Source: Akkermansiaceae bacterium
GTDB lineage: Bacteria > Verrucomicrobiota > Verrucomicrobiia > Verrucomicrobiales > Akkermansiaceae
Length of the DNA: 61,159 nt
NCBI GenBank assembly: GCA_903888515.1
Contig: CAISTY010000133.1
Coordinates: 1 to 61,159 of the forward strand
Direction: 5' to 3'
The first letter of the stretch is position 1. Each line of letters starts with the position of its first letter. The notes below the pieces were generated by a model that had not been told where the DNA came from, ran no database searches, and saw only the letters and a list, made by a program, of their open reading frames with translations. Made by a program: the position numbers and the translations under genes. Positions 45,790 to 54,136 of this stretch are shown here, piece after piece.

Positions 45790-45806
45790 GGCGGTTACAA
45801 ACCGCC
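45790..45806 (-). repeat. REP-like palindrome, copy 3
   Basis: GGCGGTTACAAACCGCC followed by GCCAC. One base differs from copy 1 in the loop. Confidence 0.8.
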
Positions 45807-45850
45807 GCCACATGCCAAAGGACAAAGGGATAAAGATCAAAAGGGAAGAC

Positions 45851-46234
45851 TCACCTGTACCATTCATCCTCACTCGGAATCCACACTTTGGCTGCCACGT
45901 TCTTGGAATAGACGTAGCTGCCGGAAACCCCGGTTCGCGTAATCCCCGCAATGTAGGACACGCTCCCCATGCGGGTGTTGTAGAGCCCGTAGGTGTCCGT
46001 CTTGGCCACCGCGTTGAGGAACTCGGCGTATTGGCTGATTGTCGTCTCGTTCTTCGCGATCTGATAGGCGTGGGAAACCGCGCCATAAACGCCGCCGGTG
46101 GCCGGATGATCCGCCGCTTTGCCCGCGTTGCCAACGGGCACATAGGCGATATTCACGGCCAATGCCGGAGTGACAAGCGAAACGCCGGCCAAAACGGCCA
46201 GCCCGAGTGATAGAATCGTGCGGTTGTTTTTCAT
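45851..46234 (-). pseudogene. truncated formylglycine-generating-enzyme-like (SUMF1) secreted protein
   Basis: 127 aa with a signal peptide (NRTILSLGLAVLAGVSLVTPALA). It opens like verrucomicrobial SUMF1-domain proteins: VPVGNAGKAADHPATGGVYG, ETTISQYAEFLNAVAKTDTY and GLYNTRMGS. It then passes straight to WIPSEDEWYR and stops. In full-length relatives about 60 residues lie between those blocks, and more than 100 follow EDEWY. So the gene has an internal deletion and a lost C-terminus, ending next to REP-like palindromes. It may be a remnant rather than a working protein. Confidence 0.65.
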
Positions 46235-46339
46235 GATTTAAAAATCCGCTGGACATGCAAAAAAAATGCGGATCCGGCAAGGTTTTTCTCAAAAAATTCC
46301 ATCCCATGTTCCCTGCGACCTCAAATCCTCAAAACCGCC

Positions 46340-47377
46340 TTGCCTTACAGCGCCGCGGAAACTATCCATCCTGTCGTGGACAATCCCGCAGACCCACTGG
46401 CACCCGCCGCTCACACCAATGACGGGTTTTTCAAAGCCGTGTTCTCCCAACCGGTATGCGCAATCGCGTTTTTCAAAAGCCACCTGCCGCCGGCCATCGT
46501 CGCCCGCATCGACTGGAAATCCCTTACTGTCCTCCCCGGCTCCTTCATCAAATCCAGCCTCCAACAAATCCACTCGGACCTGCTTTTCTCCGTCCGCAGC
46601 GGTGACCGCGAGACGCTTCTCTATCTCCTTTTCGAACACCAAAGCACTCCTGATCCAGCGATGCCGCTGCGCCTGTTAGGTTACGTCGTGGAAATCCTCA
46701 TCCAGCACCACAAGGCACATGGGATGCCGCTGCCACCGGTCCTGCCCATCGTGTTGCACCAAGGGCCGGATACCTGGAACGTCTCCAGTGCCTTCGAGGA
46801 TTTGTTTGATCTGCCGGACGAACTCGCCGCCGATCTCCTGCCCTTCCTGCCGAAGTTCCAACACGCCCTGCTCGATTTGACCCAATGCGATCCGGCCACC
46901 GAGGAAGGCGACACCCGCCTGCGGATCGTGCTGCAACTCATGAAACTGGCTCGCGAGCGCCAGTTGCTGCAATTCTTCCAATGGTTGGCGGAATCGCTGG
47001 TCGAGCAACTCCCCGACAGTTTTCTCGGTCAACTCCTGCTTTACGCCCTGCATTCCGACAGCGATCTTGACATCGAACAAATCTTCCATAAACTGTCCTC
47101 CAACCCCGAACTCGAACAAAGCACCATGTCAGTCGCAGAAAAACTGATCGCGAAAGGCCGCACCGAAGGCCGCACCGAAGGCCGCACCGAAGGCCGCACC
47201 GAAGGCCGCTTGGAAGGCCGCACCCAAGGGTTTTGGAGTGGGAAAATCCAAACCCTTCAGGAATTTCTGGATCTGCCGGTCACTCAACGCCAGACGCTCG
47301 AAGCCATGGAACTTGCGGAACTCGAGGCATTGCATGCAGGGCTCCATCGCGAATACGAGGTGCGCTTCAAGCGCTGA
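46340..47377 (+). CDS. Rpn-family recombination-promoting nuclease/putative transposase
   Basis: A 345-aa PD-(D/E)xK nuclease-like protein. NDGFFKAVFSQP and SDLLFSVRSG followed by ETLLYLLFEHQST are the Rpn signatures (catalytic D and E-x-Q). GYVVEILIQHHKAHG and PVLPIVLHQGPDTW follow. Near residue 273 an acidic/basic tandem of GRTE units occurs, as in many homologues. Related proteins promote RecA-independent DNA transfer. The start is uncertain (TTG 46340 or GTG near 46376). It lies at the edge of the plastic patch at 44.6-46.3 kb. Confidence 0.85.
   Translation: MPYSAAETIHPVVDNPADPLAPAAHTNDGFFKAVFSQPVCAIAFFKSHLPPAIVARIDWKSLTVLPGSFIKSSLQQIHSDLLFSVRSGDRETLLYLLFEHQSTPDPAMPLRLLGYVVEILIQHHKAHGMPLPPVLPIVLHQGPDTWNVSSAFEDLFDLPDELAADLLPFLPKFQHALLDLTQCDPATEEGDTRLRIVLQLMKLARERQLLQFFQWLAESLVEQLPDSFLGQLLLYALHSDSDLDIEQIFHKLSSNPELEQSTMSVAEKLIAKGRTEGRTEGRTEGRTEGRLEGRTQGFWSGKIQTLQEFLDLPVTQRQTLEAMELAELEALHAGLHREYEVRFKR
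47156..47227 (+). repeat. 12-bp in-frame tandem repeat in the Rpn gene
   Basis: GGCCGCACCGAA is repeated head to tail four times and continues as two variants, encoding GRTEGRTEGRTEGRTEGRLE followed by GRTQ. Because the unit is 12 bp, copy-number change would lengthen or shorten the protein without a frameshift. Confidence 0.9.
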
Positions 47378-47455
47378 GCCGCCGCGCATCAATCTCCCTC
47401 CTCCCCAACTCCAGACTCGCCAGTCCGCCAGCGGCCCGCTTGTATCCGCCCGCCG

Positions 47456-49459
47456 ATGGCTTCCACGTTTTCATTCAACTCGCTCAATGCAGCCCAGCGC
47501 CAGGCCGTCGCCGCCTTGGACGGACCCGTCATGATCCTGGCTGGCGCGGGCACCGGCAAGACCCGCACCGTCACCTGCCGCATCGCCCACATGCTGGAAA
47601 AGAAGATCCCGGCCGCGGAGATCCTCGCCGTCACCTTCACTAACAAGGCCGCCAGCGAAATGCGCGAACGCATCACAGGCATGGTCACCAAAAAAGCCGC
47701 CTCCGACATGACCGTCTGCACGTTCCACTCGCTGTGCGTGCGCCTGCTGCGCGGCGGCATCGACAAACTCGGCTACAAACGGAATTTCTCGATCTGCTCG
47801 CACTCCGATCAGGTCGGCCTGATGAGGCAGTTGTTAGTCCGCATGGGTGGCTCCGACGAGAAGGTAAAGCCGGACACCGTGCTCGCCGCCATTTCCAAAG
47901 CGAAAAACATGGGCCTCGATCCGAGCGAACTCGAGGACGACTATTTCGCCAATCTCGCCGTGGCCTATCAGAACGAACTGCGCGCGCAAAACGCCGTGGA
48001 TTTCGACGACCTGTTATTGTTCGCCGAAAAAATCCTGCGTGAGCACGGCGACGTCCGCGAGCACTTCCGCGGGCGCTACCAACGCGTCACGGTGGATGAG
48101 TTCCAGGACACCAACTCACTCCAGATGCGCCTCCTCCAACAGTTGGTCGGCAAACCCTACCACGTCTGCGTGGTCGGCGATGACGACCAGTCGATCTACG
48201 GCTGGCGCGGCGCGGAAGTGGCCAACATCCTCGAATTCGAAAATTTCTTCCCGCATCCGGAAATCATCCGTCTCGAGGAAAACTACCGCTCCACCCGGGC
48301 CGTGCTGCACACGGCTAACAGCCTGATCAGGCACAACCGCGGCCGCCGCGAGAAAATCCTCCGCGCCACCCGCGTGGGCGGTGATCCGGTGCGCATCGTC
48401 GCCATGCCCGGCGATGACGAGGAGGCGGAATTCATCGCCGAGGAAATCCTCGCCGGCAAGAGCGCCGCTGGCCGCCAGTGGGAGGATTTCGCCGTGTTGT
48501 TCCGCACTAACAATCAGAGCCGCAAACTCGAACTCGCCATGCGCGAGCGCAAGATCCCCTACCGCATGGTCGGCGCACAGAGTTTCTATGACCGCCGCGA
48601 AGTGCGCGACGTGCTCGCCTACGCACAGTTGTTGGTTTCCCCCGAGGCCGACGTCCCGCTGCTGCGCATCCTCAACGCCCCTAACAGAGGAATCGGCCAG
48701 GCCACCGCCGTGCTCGCCACCCAGTGGAGCCGCGACCACCACCAATCGGTGTGGCAGGCACTCTGCGACCCCGCTTTCACTTTGTCCATCGGCTCCAAGA
48801 CCCGCCATGCCATCGAATCCTTCGTCGCCCTCATCGCCGGCGCGAAAAACCGCATCGACCTGGCAAAAGACAACCCGGCCGACGTGCTCCACACGCTCAT
48901 CAGGGAGATCGAATACCTGCCGTGGCTCGAACGCGGCTGCAAATCTGATAGCGAACGCCAACAGCGCGCCGAAGGCATCCAGATGGTCATCGACAGCCTG
49001 CGCGCCCATGCCATGCAGGGCCGGAAACTCCAGTCCTTCCTCGACGACAGCGCGCTCTCCGCCGACCGCGAGGACGAGGATCTCGAGACCAAGCAAGGTG
49101 CCACCCTCATCACCCTGCATGCCTCCAAGGGCCTCGAGTTTCCCATCGTCTTCCTCGTCGGCCTCGAAGAAGGGTTCCTGCCCCACTCGCGCAGCATCGC
49201 CGATGGCACCAAGGACGAGGAACGACGATTGTTATATGTGGGCATCACCCGTGCCCGGGACAATCTAACACTAACTTATTGTGCCAAGCGCCTGAAATGG
49301 GGCCAGGAAACCGGTTGCCAGCCAAGCTCGTTCATCGGCGAACTCGACGCCGAATTCCTCGACCACACCAGCTACGAAGAGATCCTCGGCGCCGAACCCA
49401 GCGCCGATGAACTCAGCAGCTTCTTCGGCAACCTGAAAAGCATGATGGATGGGATCTGA
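47456..49459 (+). CDS. uvrD: UvrD/Rep/PcrA-type DNA helicase
   Basis: A 667-aa superfamily 1A 3'-5' helicase for repair and replication restart. Q motif NSLNAAQRQAV, Walker A LAGAGTGKT, Ia AVTFTNKAASEMRER, II VDEFQDTN, III VVGDDDQSIYGWRGA, IV and V (LITLHASKGLEFPIVFLVG) and VI EERRLLYVGITRARD are all present. It is shorter than Escherichia coli UvrD, as in Rep-like forms. No LexA box precedes it. Confidence 0.94.
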   Translation: MASTFSFNSLNAAQRQAVAALDGPVMILAGAGTGKTRTVTCRIAHMLEKKIPAAEILAVTFTNKAASEMRERITGMVTKKAASDMTVCTFHSLCVRLLRGGIDKLGYKRNFSICSHSDQVGLMRQLLVRMGGSDEKVKPDTVLAAISKAKNMGLDPSELEDDYFANLAVAYQNELRAQNAVDFDDLLLFAEKILREHGDVREHFRGRYQRVTVDEFQDTNSLQMRLLQQLVGKPYHVCVVGDDDQSIYGWRGAEVANILEFENFFPHPEIIRLEENYRSTRAVLHTANSLIRHNRGRREKILRATRVGGDPVRIVAMPGDDEEAEFIAEEILAGKSAAGRQWEDFAVLFRTNNQSRKLELAMRERKIPYRMVGAQSFYDRREVRDVLAYAQLLVSPEADVPLLRILNAPNRGIGQATAVLATQWSRDHHQSVWQALCDPAFTLSIGSKTRHAIESFVALIAGAKNRIDLAKDNPADVLHTLIREIEYLPWLERGCKSDSERQQRAEGIQMVIDSLRAHAMQGRKLQSFLDDSALSADREDEDLETKQGATLITLHASKGLEFPIVFLVGLEEGFLPHSRSIADGTKDEERRLLYVGITRARDNLTLTYCAKRLKWGQETGCQPSSFIGELDAEFLDHTSYEEILGAEPSADELSSFFGNLKSMMDGI

Positions 49460-49489
49460 GGCATAAGGAGGTCATTGGGTGCAACCGGA

Positions 49490-50893
49490 TCATGCATCCG
49501 GATGGCGCACGGGCGCGCCAACATCCGCGCGATAGAGCCGCTGCCAACCGAAACCATACATCATGATACCCACAAAACAACACAGCGGCATGAGAAACCC
49601 GACGCGCATCGAGCTGTGGTCCGCCAGCCAGCCCATGAGCATCGGCATCACCGCTCCCCCGACCACCGCCGTCACCATCCAGGACGAGCCCAGCTTGGTC
49701 CTCTCCCCCAACCCGTGAATGGCTAACGCAAAATGAGTGGGGTACATGATCGACATGAAGAAGAAACTCAGAATCAGCGCGGCCACCGAAATCCAGCCCA
49801 GCCCGAGGAAGATCAGCAGCATGAGCACGACATTGCACATGGCATAGATGCCCAGCACCCGGTGCGCGGGCGCAAAGCGCAGAAGCGCGCTGCCGGAAAA
49901 CCGGCCGACAGTGAAAAAAATGAATGCCAGTGAAAGCATCGCACTGGCGCAATACTCGGTGATGTGCCACGCGCCACCCTCGAGGTATTTCATGTTAGAC
50001 GGCAACAATCCGGCAATGCCGGACGGCAACGCCGGCATCGACTCTGGGTCCTTCACATAGTTGATGAAGAAACTGAAAATCCCCGTCTGTGCGGCGCAAT
50101 ACAGGAATTGGGAGGCAATGGCCCATACCAAGTGCCTTTCCTTGTACAACGGGCGGGCAATCCGGTCGGTCGAAACTGTTAGCTCTTCTCCCTTGACGTG
50201 AAGCTCGGGCACCGGGGCGAACACAAAGGCCACAATCAAAACCGCAACGATGCCTGCCACGATCAGATACGGGATGTAGAGACTGGCGTTGCTCGTATTG
50301 ACCACCCCCGTTTTGGATAGAATGAAAGAGCCACCCAGCAGCGGGCCGAAAATCCATCCCACCGCATTGCAGCTTTGGGCGAGGTTGATGCGGGCGACAC
50401 CGGCGTTGGCAGCCCCGAGCACCGTGGCATAAGGATTGGCGATCGTTTCGATGAAGGTGAATCCGCATGCCACCAGCGCCAGTGCCAGCAGAAACACGCT
50501 GAAAACCATCGCCTGCGATCCGACGATTCTCGTCACCGGAACAAAGCACACACAGCCGATGGTGATGATTGTCAGACCTAACAGAATGCCGCCGCGGTAG
50601 CCGTACCGGCGGGCGAACAGCCCGGCAGGGAGTGCTAGCAGAAAGTACCCCCCATACCAGAACCCCTGCACCAGCGCGGATTGGGCCTTGGATACGTTCA
50701 AGGTGTTTTGAAAATGCTTGTTCAACACATCGATCATCCCGTTGCACAGTCCGGAAAGGCAGAACAAACAGCAGACCAATAGAAATGTCGTTAGATGACT
50801 CGTGCCGTCAGCCGTCCGGAACAGCCCGCCGCGGCCGTGGTTTGGCGCTGGTGCGGACGAGTTGTGTGTGGGTGGGTCAGTGGGCGTATTCAT
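49490..50893 (-). CDS. FucP-like sugar:proton symporter (MFS)
   Basis: A 467-aa membrane protein with about 12 helices. LVQGFWYGGYFLLALPAGLFARRYGYRGG is the FHS/FucP loop, with FIETIANPYATVLG and NLAQSCNAVGWIFGPLLGG further on. It probably imports L-fucose or a related sugar. It overlaps the end of the upstream URO-D-like gene by 17 bp, so the two are cotranscribed. Confidence 0.87.
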   Translation of the reverse strand: MNTPTDPPTHNSSAPAPNHGRGGLFRTADGTSHLTTFLLVCCLFCLSGLCNGMIDVLNKHFQNTLNVSKAQSALVQGFWYGGYFLLALPAGLFARRYGYRGGILLGLTIITIGCVCFVPVTRIVGSQAMVFSVFLLALALVACGFTFIETIANPYATVLGAANAGVARINLAQSCNAVGWIFGPLLGGSFILSKTGVVNTSNASLYIPYLIVAGIVAVLIVAFVFAPVPELHVKGEELTVSTDRIARPLYKERHLVWAIASQFLYCAAQTGIFSFFINYVKDPESMPALPSGIAGLLPSNMKYLEGGAWHITEYCASAMLSLAFIFFTVGRFSGSALLRFAPAHRVLGIYAMCNVVLMLLIFLGLGWISVAALILSFFFMSIMYPTHFALAIHGLGERTKLGSSWMVTAVVGGAVMPMLMGWLADHSSMRVGFLMPLCCFVGIMMYGFGWQRLYRADVGAPVRHPDA

Positions 50894-52181
50894 GCGCTAC
50901 CTCCATGGCGATCCTTGCCCAGTCCCACAATCTCTGCGGATGGCGGCGTACGGTTGATATGTCCTTCATGATGATCTCGATGTGACACCCGCCGCGGGCA
51001 GGTTCCAGGAAATCGACCAACGCCGCGCGGGCGCGCTGCGGATTCCATGTGTCCTCCGCGAAGATCGCGGGGTTCGGTTTCCGACTCATGACATAATCAG
51101 CACCCACCTTGTCCACAATCTGCCGGGTGTTGCACCACGGGCTGGCGGAGATCTTGCGCAGGTTCGGAATGCGGCGCAGCAAATCGATCTTGTTGCTCAA
51201 CGGTTCGCAGCACCCGTAATAGACCAATCCCCAGCGCTTCAACCAGCGCAGGTCATGCTCCAGCGCGAACTCCCAGTGCATCTCCGGCGACACTTCGGAA
51301 AAAATCTGCGCATTGGAACAACCCCACATGTTGTGCGGCCTGACCCAGTCCGGGTCATGGTCCTTGCCGGGCAACTGGCTGGTGTATCCATATCCTCCGG
51401 AACCAATGCGGGTGTTGTTACAATCCAACGCGAGCAAATTCATCCGCTCCATCTGGTCCAACTCCACCATCCAGGCATCTACCATCCGCGCGACAGCCGC
51501 ATGCACGAGTTCCGGGCGATCTATCAAATCCGTCATCGCCTGCTCGACACCCCACCAGCGAATCAGATAATCCCACGGCGTGTACCAGATATGCGTTTGC
51601 CCAACCTTCCTGACCGGCATGATCCCGTGGTAAACATCGCACATGGCCTGATAGTGCAGCTCGGTCGCCCGCAAGTCATGGCTGACCTGCGGCATCCGGA
51701 TCTTTTCAAGGTCGTCGAAATCCTGGATCTGCACGTTGAAGTGGCGCGACACCACATCGCCGTCCTCGGAGGTCTTCACGATATCGACGTCCTCCACGAT
51801 GCCGAAGTCGGTGCTGTGAAATAGCAACGGGCAGACCATGTGGTCGCTGATCACCATGTCACCCGGCAGATGCCGCCATTGATAGAGCGTCTGTCGGAGT
51901 TCGCGCTCCTGCTCGCGTGCCCACGGGTGCTCGCAGGTCAGCGTCAACTCATCGTCCACATTCATCTCGTGCCAACAAATCTCGTTGATCCACACCATCG
52001 GGCGCTCGGACTGCAAATCGTTGAGCTGCCGCCAGAGCCGGGCCTTTTCCTGATGGATCGGCAACGCGGCGATTTCTGCCAACTCGGACGCCAGGCGGCG
52101 CAGGGTGTCTTGATCCTGCTGCTTGAGCGTGACTTCGGCGGCCTGCGGTTGCGGCGTGTGATGACTCGGATCATGTAACAT
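50877..52181 (-). CDS. URO-D-superfamily protein, linked to a sugar transporter
   Basis: A 434-aa cytoplasmic protein. The TIM-barrel pattern and C-terminal segment (ISASPWCNTRQIVDKVG, then ADYVMSRKPNP) recall the uroporphyrinogen-decarboxylase-like family, whose members include methyltransferases such as MtaA as well as true HemE. It lacks an evident HemE N-terminal RQAGRY motif, so heme synthesis is unlikely. Coupling to a FucP-like transporter suggests a role in carbohydrate or methylated-compound use. The exact reaction is unknown. Confidence 0.6.
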   Translation of the reverse strand: MLHDPSHHTPQPQAAEVTLKQQDQDTLRRLASELAEIAALPIHQEKARLWRQLNDLQSERPMVWINEICWHEMNVDDELTLTCEHPWAREQERELRQTLYQWRHLPGDMVISDHMVCPLLFHSTDFGIVEDVDIVKTSEDGDVVSRHFNVQIQDFDDLEKIRMPQVSHDLRATELHYQAMCDVYHGIMPVRKVGQTHIWYTPWDYLIRWWGVEQAMTDLIDRPELVHAAVARMVDAWMVELDQMERMNLLALDCNNTRIGSGGYGYTSQLPGKDHDPDWVRPHNMWGCSNAQIFSEVSPEMHWEFALEHDLRWLKRWGLVYYGCCEPLSNKIDLLRRIPNLRKISASPWCNTRQIVDKVGADYVMSRKPNPAIFAEDTWNPQRARAALVDFLEPARGGCHIEIIMKDISTVRRHPQRLWDWARIAMEVAHEYAH

Positions 52182-52532
52182 AATGCGATTTCATTTGAGT
52201 TCGACCTTCACGGAGCACGGACCGGCGGACACATGCACACCGCAGTCCGCATGGTGTTGTCGATACGCGCAGTTTGCCCGATCCGCCCCCGACTTCAACC
52301 CCAATTTGCGTAATAAATCCCATGGGCGGGCGGGAGGACGGGAGCAACTGCTCAAGGCACATCCCACAGATTACTTCCGCTCGCACCGATCCGCATCGCC
52401 CGCAGGTCATGCAAAGTGCTGCCCGCCCGGCAAAGCGATCGGGAAAAAATCGGTAAAAAATGCTGGCATTTCTCCAGTGGAAATTCACTCTGCGGTCAAG
52501 GGCTGTTCCATGGTGGGGTTGCCTGTGTAGCA
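52182..52532. other. intergenic region without recognised genes
   Basis: This 350-bp gap separates the divergent URO-D-like and DUF4266 operons and must hold both promoters. I could not identify convincing -35/-10 pairs, operators or structured RNA in it. Confidence 0.5.
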
Positions 52533-52640
52533 ATGAACATGAAAGCAATTCCCTGGCTCGCTGCGGTCGCCATCGGTGTGACCGGTTTTTCCGCCAGCAT
52601 CATCGCCGTCTTCCTCGAAGGCTGGTCCGCGGATCCCTAA
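52533..52640 (+). CDS. 35-aa single-span membrane peptide
   Basis: MNMKAIPWLAAVAIGVTGF and the following ASIIAVFLEGWSADP form one hydrophobic helix with short ends. It has its own ATG and stops 7 bp before the DUF4266 gene. It may be a real micro-protein of that operon; the evidence is only composition and spacing. Confidence 0.4.
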   Translation: MNMKAIPWLAAVAIGVTGFSASIIAVFLEGWSADP

Positions 52641-52647
52641 CAAAACC

Positions 52648-52956
52648 ATGAGTGTTTCCAAAGCCGGCGATGACAAATCCGATCATTCACGAGCAACAGC
52701 GGGTGCCTGCGGAATGCCCCGGCCGGCAACCGGCATCGGCACCCTGATGGCCAGCGCCATGCTTGTCTTGTCCATGCCGGTCATCGTTTCCTGTACCGCC
52801 GTCCCGGCGTTCAAACAGCAGCGTCTGGCGAAGGCGAACATGGTTTTCGACGACACCAACGCCTTTGCTTTCAGTGCCCGCTTGCAACCCCAATCGGAGC
52901 CAGGCACGTCGGCAACCGGTGCCGCCCAGGGCGGCGGATGCACCGCCTGTAAATAA
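52648..52956 (+). CDS. DUF4266 small lipoprotein
   Basis: 102 aa. A long polar N-terminus precedes a hydrophobic segment (TLMASAMLVLSMPVIVS) and the lipobox Cys of SCTAVPAF. RLAKANMVFDD and the C-terminal GGGCTACK are DUF4266 traits. ATG 52747 would give a conventional lipoprotein signal and is the likely alternative start. DUF4266 genes characteristically precede DUF3570 genes, as here (10 bp away). Confidence 0.78.
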   Translation: MSVSKAGDDKSDHSRATAGACGMPRPATGIGTLMASAMLVLSMPVIVSCTAVPAFKQQRLAKANMVFDDTNAFAFSARLQPQSEPGTSATGAAQGGGCTACK

Positions 52957-52966
52957 ACCAAGCGCC

Positions 52967-54085
52967 ATGATGCCAACGATGTTTCAACCCATCAAAAGTT
53001 GCCATGGCATGCTGCGGCAACGCAAGTGTCTGGTGTTGGCTTTGACGTCCCTTATAACCCCGATCTACGGGCAGAATTACACATTCGGCTTATCCACCGA
53101 AATGGCATACGCAGCGGACATCTCGCTGAGAGATTCCGAGATGTTCGTGCGACGCCGGGACACCAAGCGCGAGGTCACGCTGTTCCTCGGTGCGGCGGGA
53201 ATCGACTTCGATTACCGCCCGCCACCGCAGAACCTGCTGGGATTTGACAAGGATCTGAGCGAACCGAAGGAAAGCGGGCAGATCACCTGGCGGGAGGGTT
53301 TGGATCAACGGTTGCAGTGGAATTTCTCTGCCGGATTGTATCAAGGATTCACCGATTACCGTTCAGTCTGGCTCGACGAGTATTACCGCCAACTCTTCTC
53401 CGGCGTTCCCGGCTATCAGGATGCCGATGTCGGGGGGGGCAATGTGAGCATCGGCGGGAGATACGAATACCTCGAGGCAAGCGGCCTGATCAATTGGAGC
53501 GTGGGTTGGCAGCAGGACGACGTTTCCCCGGCCTACGAAAAAATCATCTTCGGGCCGCTGGTCCGGGGCTCAAGCGAACTGGAAACGTGGCGCTTCGGGC
53601 TGGGTTCGGAGCATGTGTTGACGCCCCGGCTGCGCTTCAAGCAGGATGCGTCTGCGATCAATACCACGGACCGCGCGTGGCGCTACACCTATGCGGCGGA
53701 GACGGCATGGGCGCTCGCTGACGAATGGACGCTGCGGTTGCGCGCCGAGGGCACCAAGGAAGCGGAATTCCACTCTCTGTTAGGCGCACTGCTGATTGAG
53801 CGCGATTGGAAGGCGCGCTGGTTTGCCGGGATTGCGTTCCGCGTGTATCAGGACAACGGCCAGATCATCGACCCCTTGCTGGTTTCCGGGGCCGCGCCCG
53901 CACTCGACAGCTACCAGTTGCAGTTGACATTGCGCTATGCCGGTCCGCACGCGACGTGGCGCCTGGCGATCGGACCCTATCTGACGCGTTACGCGGAGAC
54001 CACCTCGAGCAACGCGCAATTCGCACCACTCTACGCAGACCGGGACTGGCTCGCCGTGCAGGGTGCCTGGAACTGGCGTTTTTGA
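52967..54085 (+). CDS. DUF3570 outer-membrane beta-barrel protein
   Basis: 372 aa from ATG 52967. A signal-like stretch (CLVLALTSLITPIYGQ) leads to alternating amphipathic strands (STEMAYAADISLRDSEMFV, WNFSAGLYQGFTDYRSVWL, YQLQLTLRYAGPHATWRLAI). It ends in Phe (WNWRF), as outer-membrane barrels do. The mixture fits DUF3570. It lies between DUF4266 and a thioredoxin-fold gene, the conserved neighbourhood of this family. The transported or bound substrate is unknown. Confidence 0.8.
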   Translation: MMPTMFQPIKSCHGMLRQRKCLVLALTSLITPIYGQNYTFGLSTEMAYAADISLRDSEMFVRRRDTKREVTLFLGAAGIDFDYRPPPQNLLGFDKDLSEPKESGQITWREGLDQRLQWNFSAGLYQGFTDYRSVWLDEYYRQLFSGVPGYQDADVGGGNVSIGGRYEYLEASGLINWSVGWQQDDVSPAYEKIIFGPLVRGSSELETWRFGLGSEHVLTPRLRFKQDASAINTTDRAWRYTYAAETAWALADEWTLRLRAEGTKEAEFHSLLGALLIERDWKARWFAGIAFRVYQDNGQIIDPLLVSGAAPALDSYQLQLTLRYAGPHATWRLAIGPYLTRYAETTSSNAQFAPLYADRDWLAVQGAWNWRF

Positions 54086-54136
54086 AACACCCCTCATCCC
54101 CTTGCTGAGGTCCCGGCACCTACATTCCAAATCATC

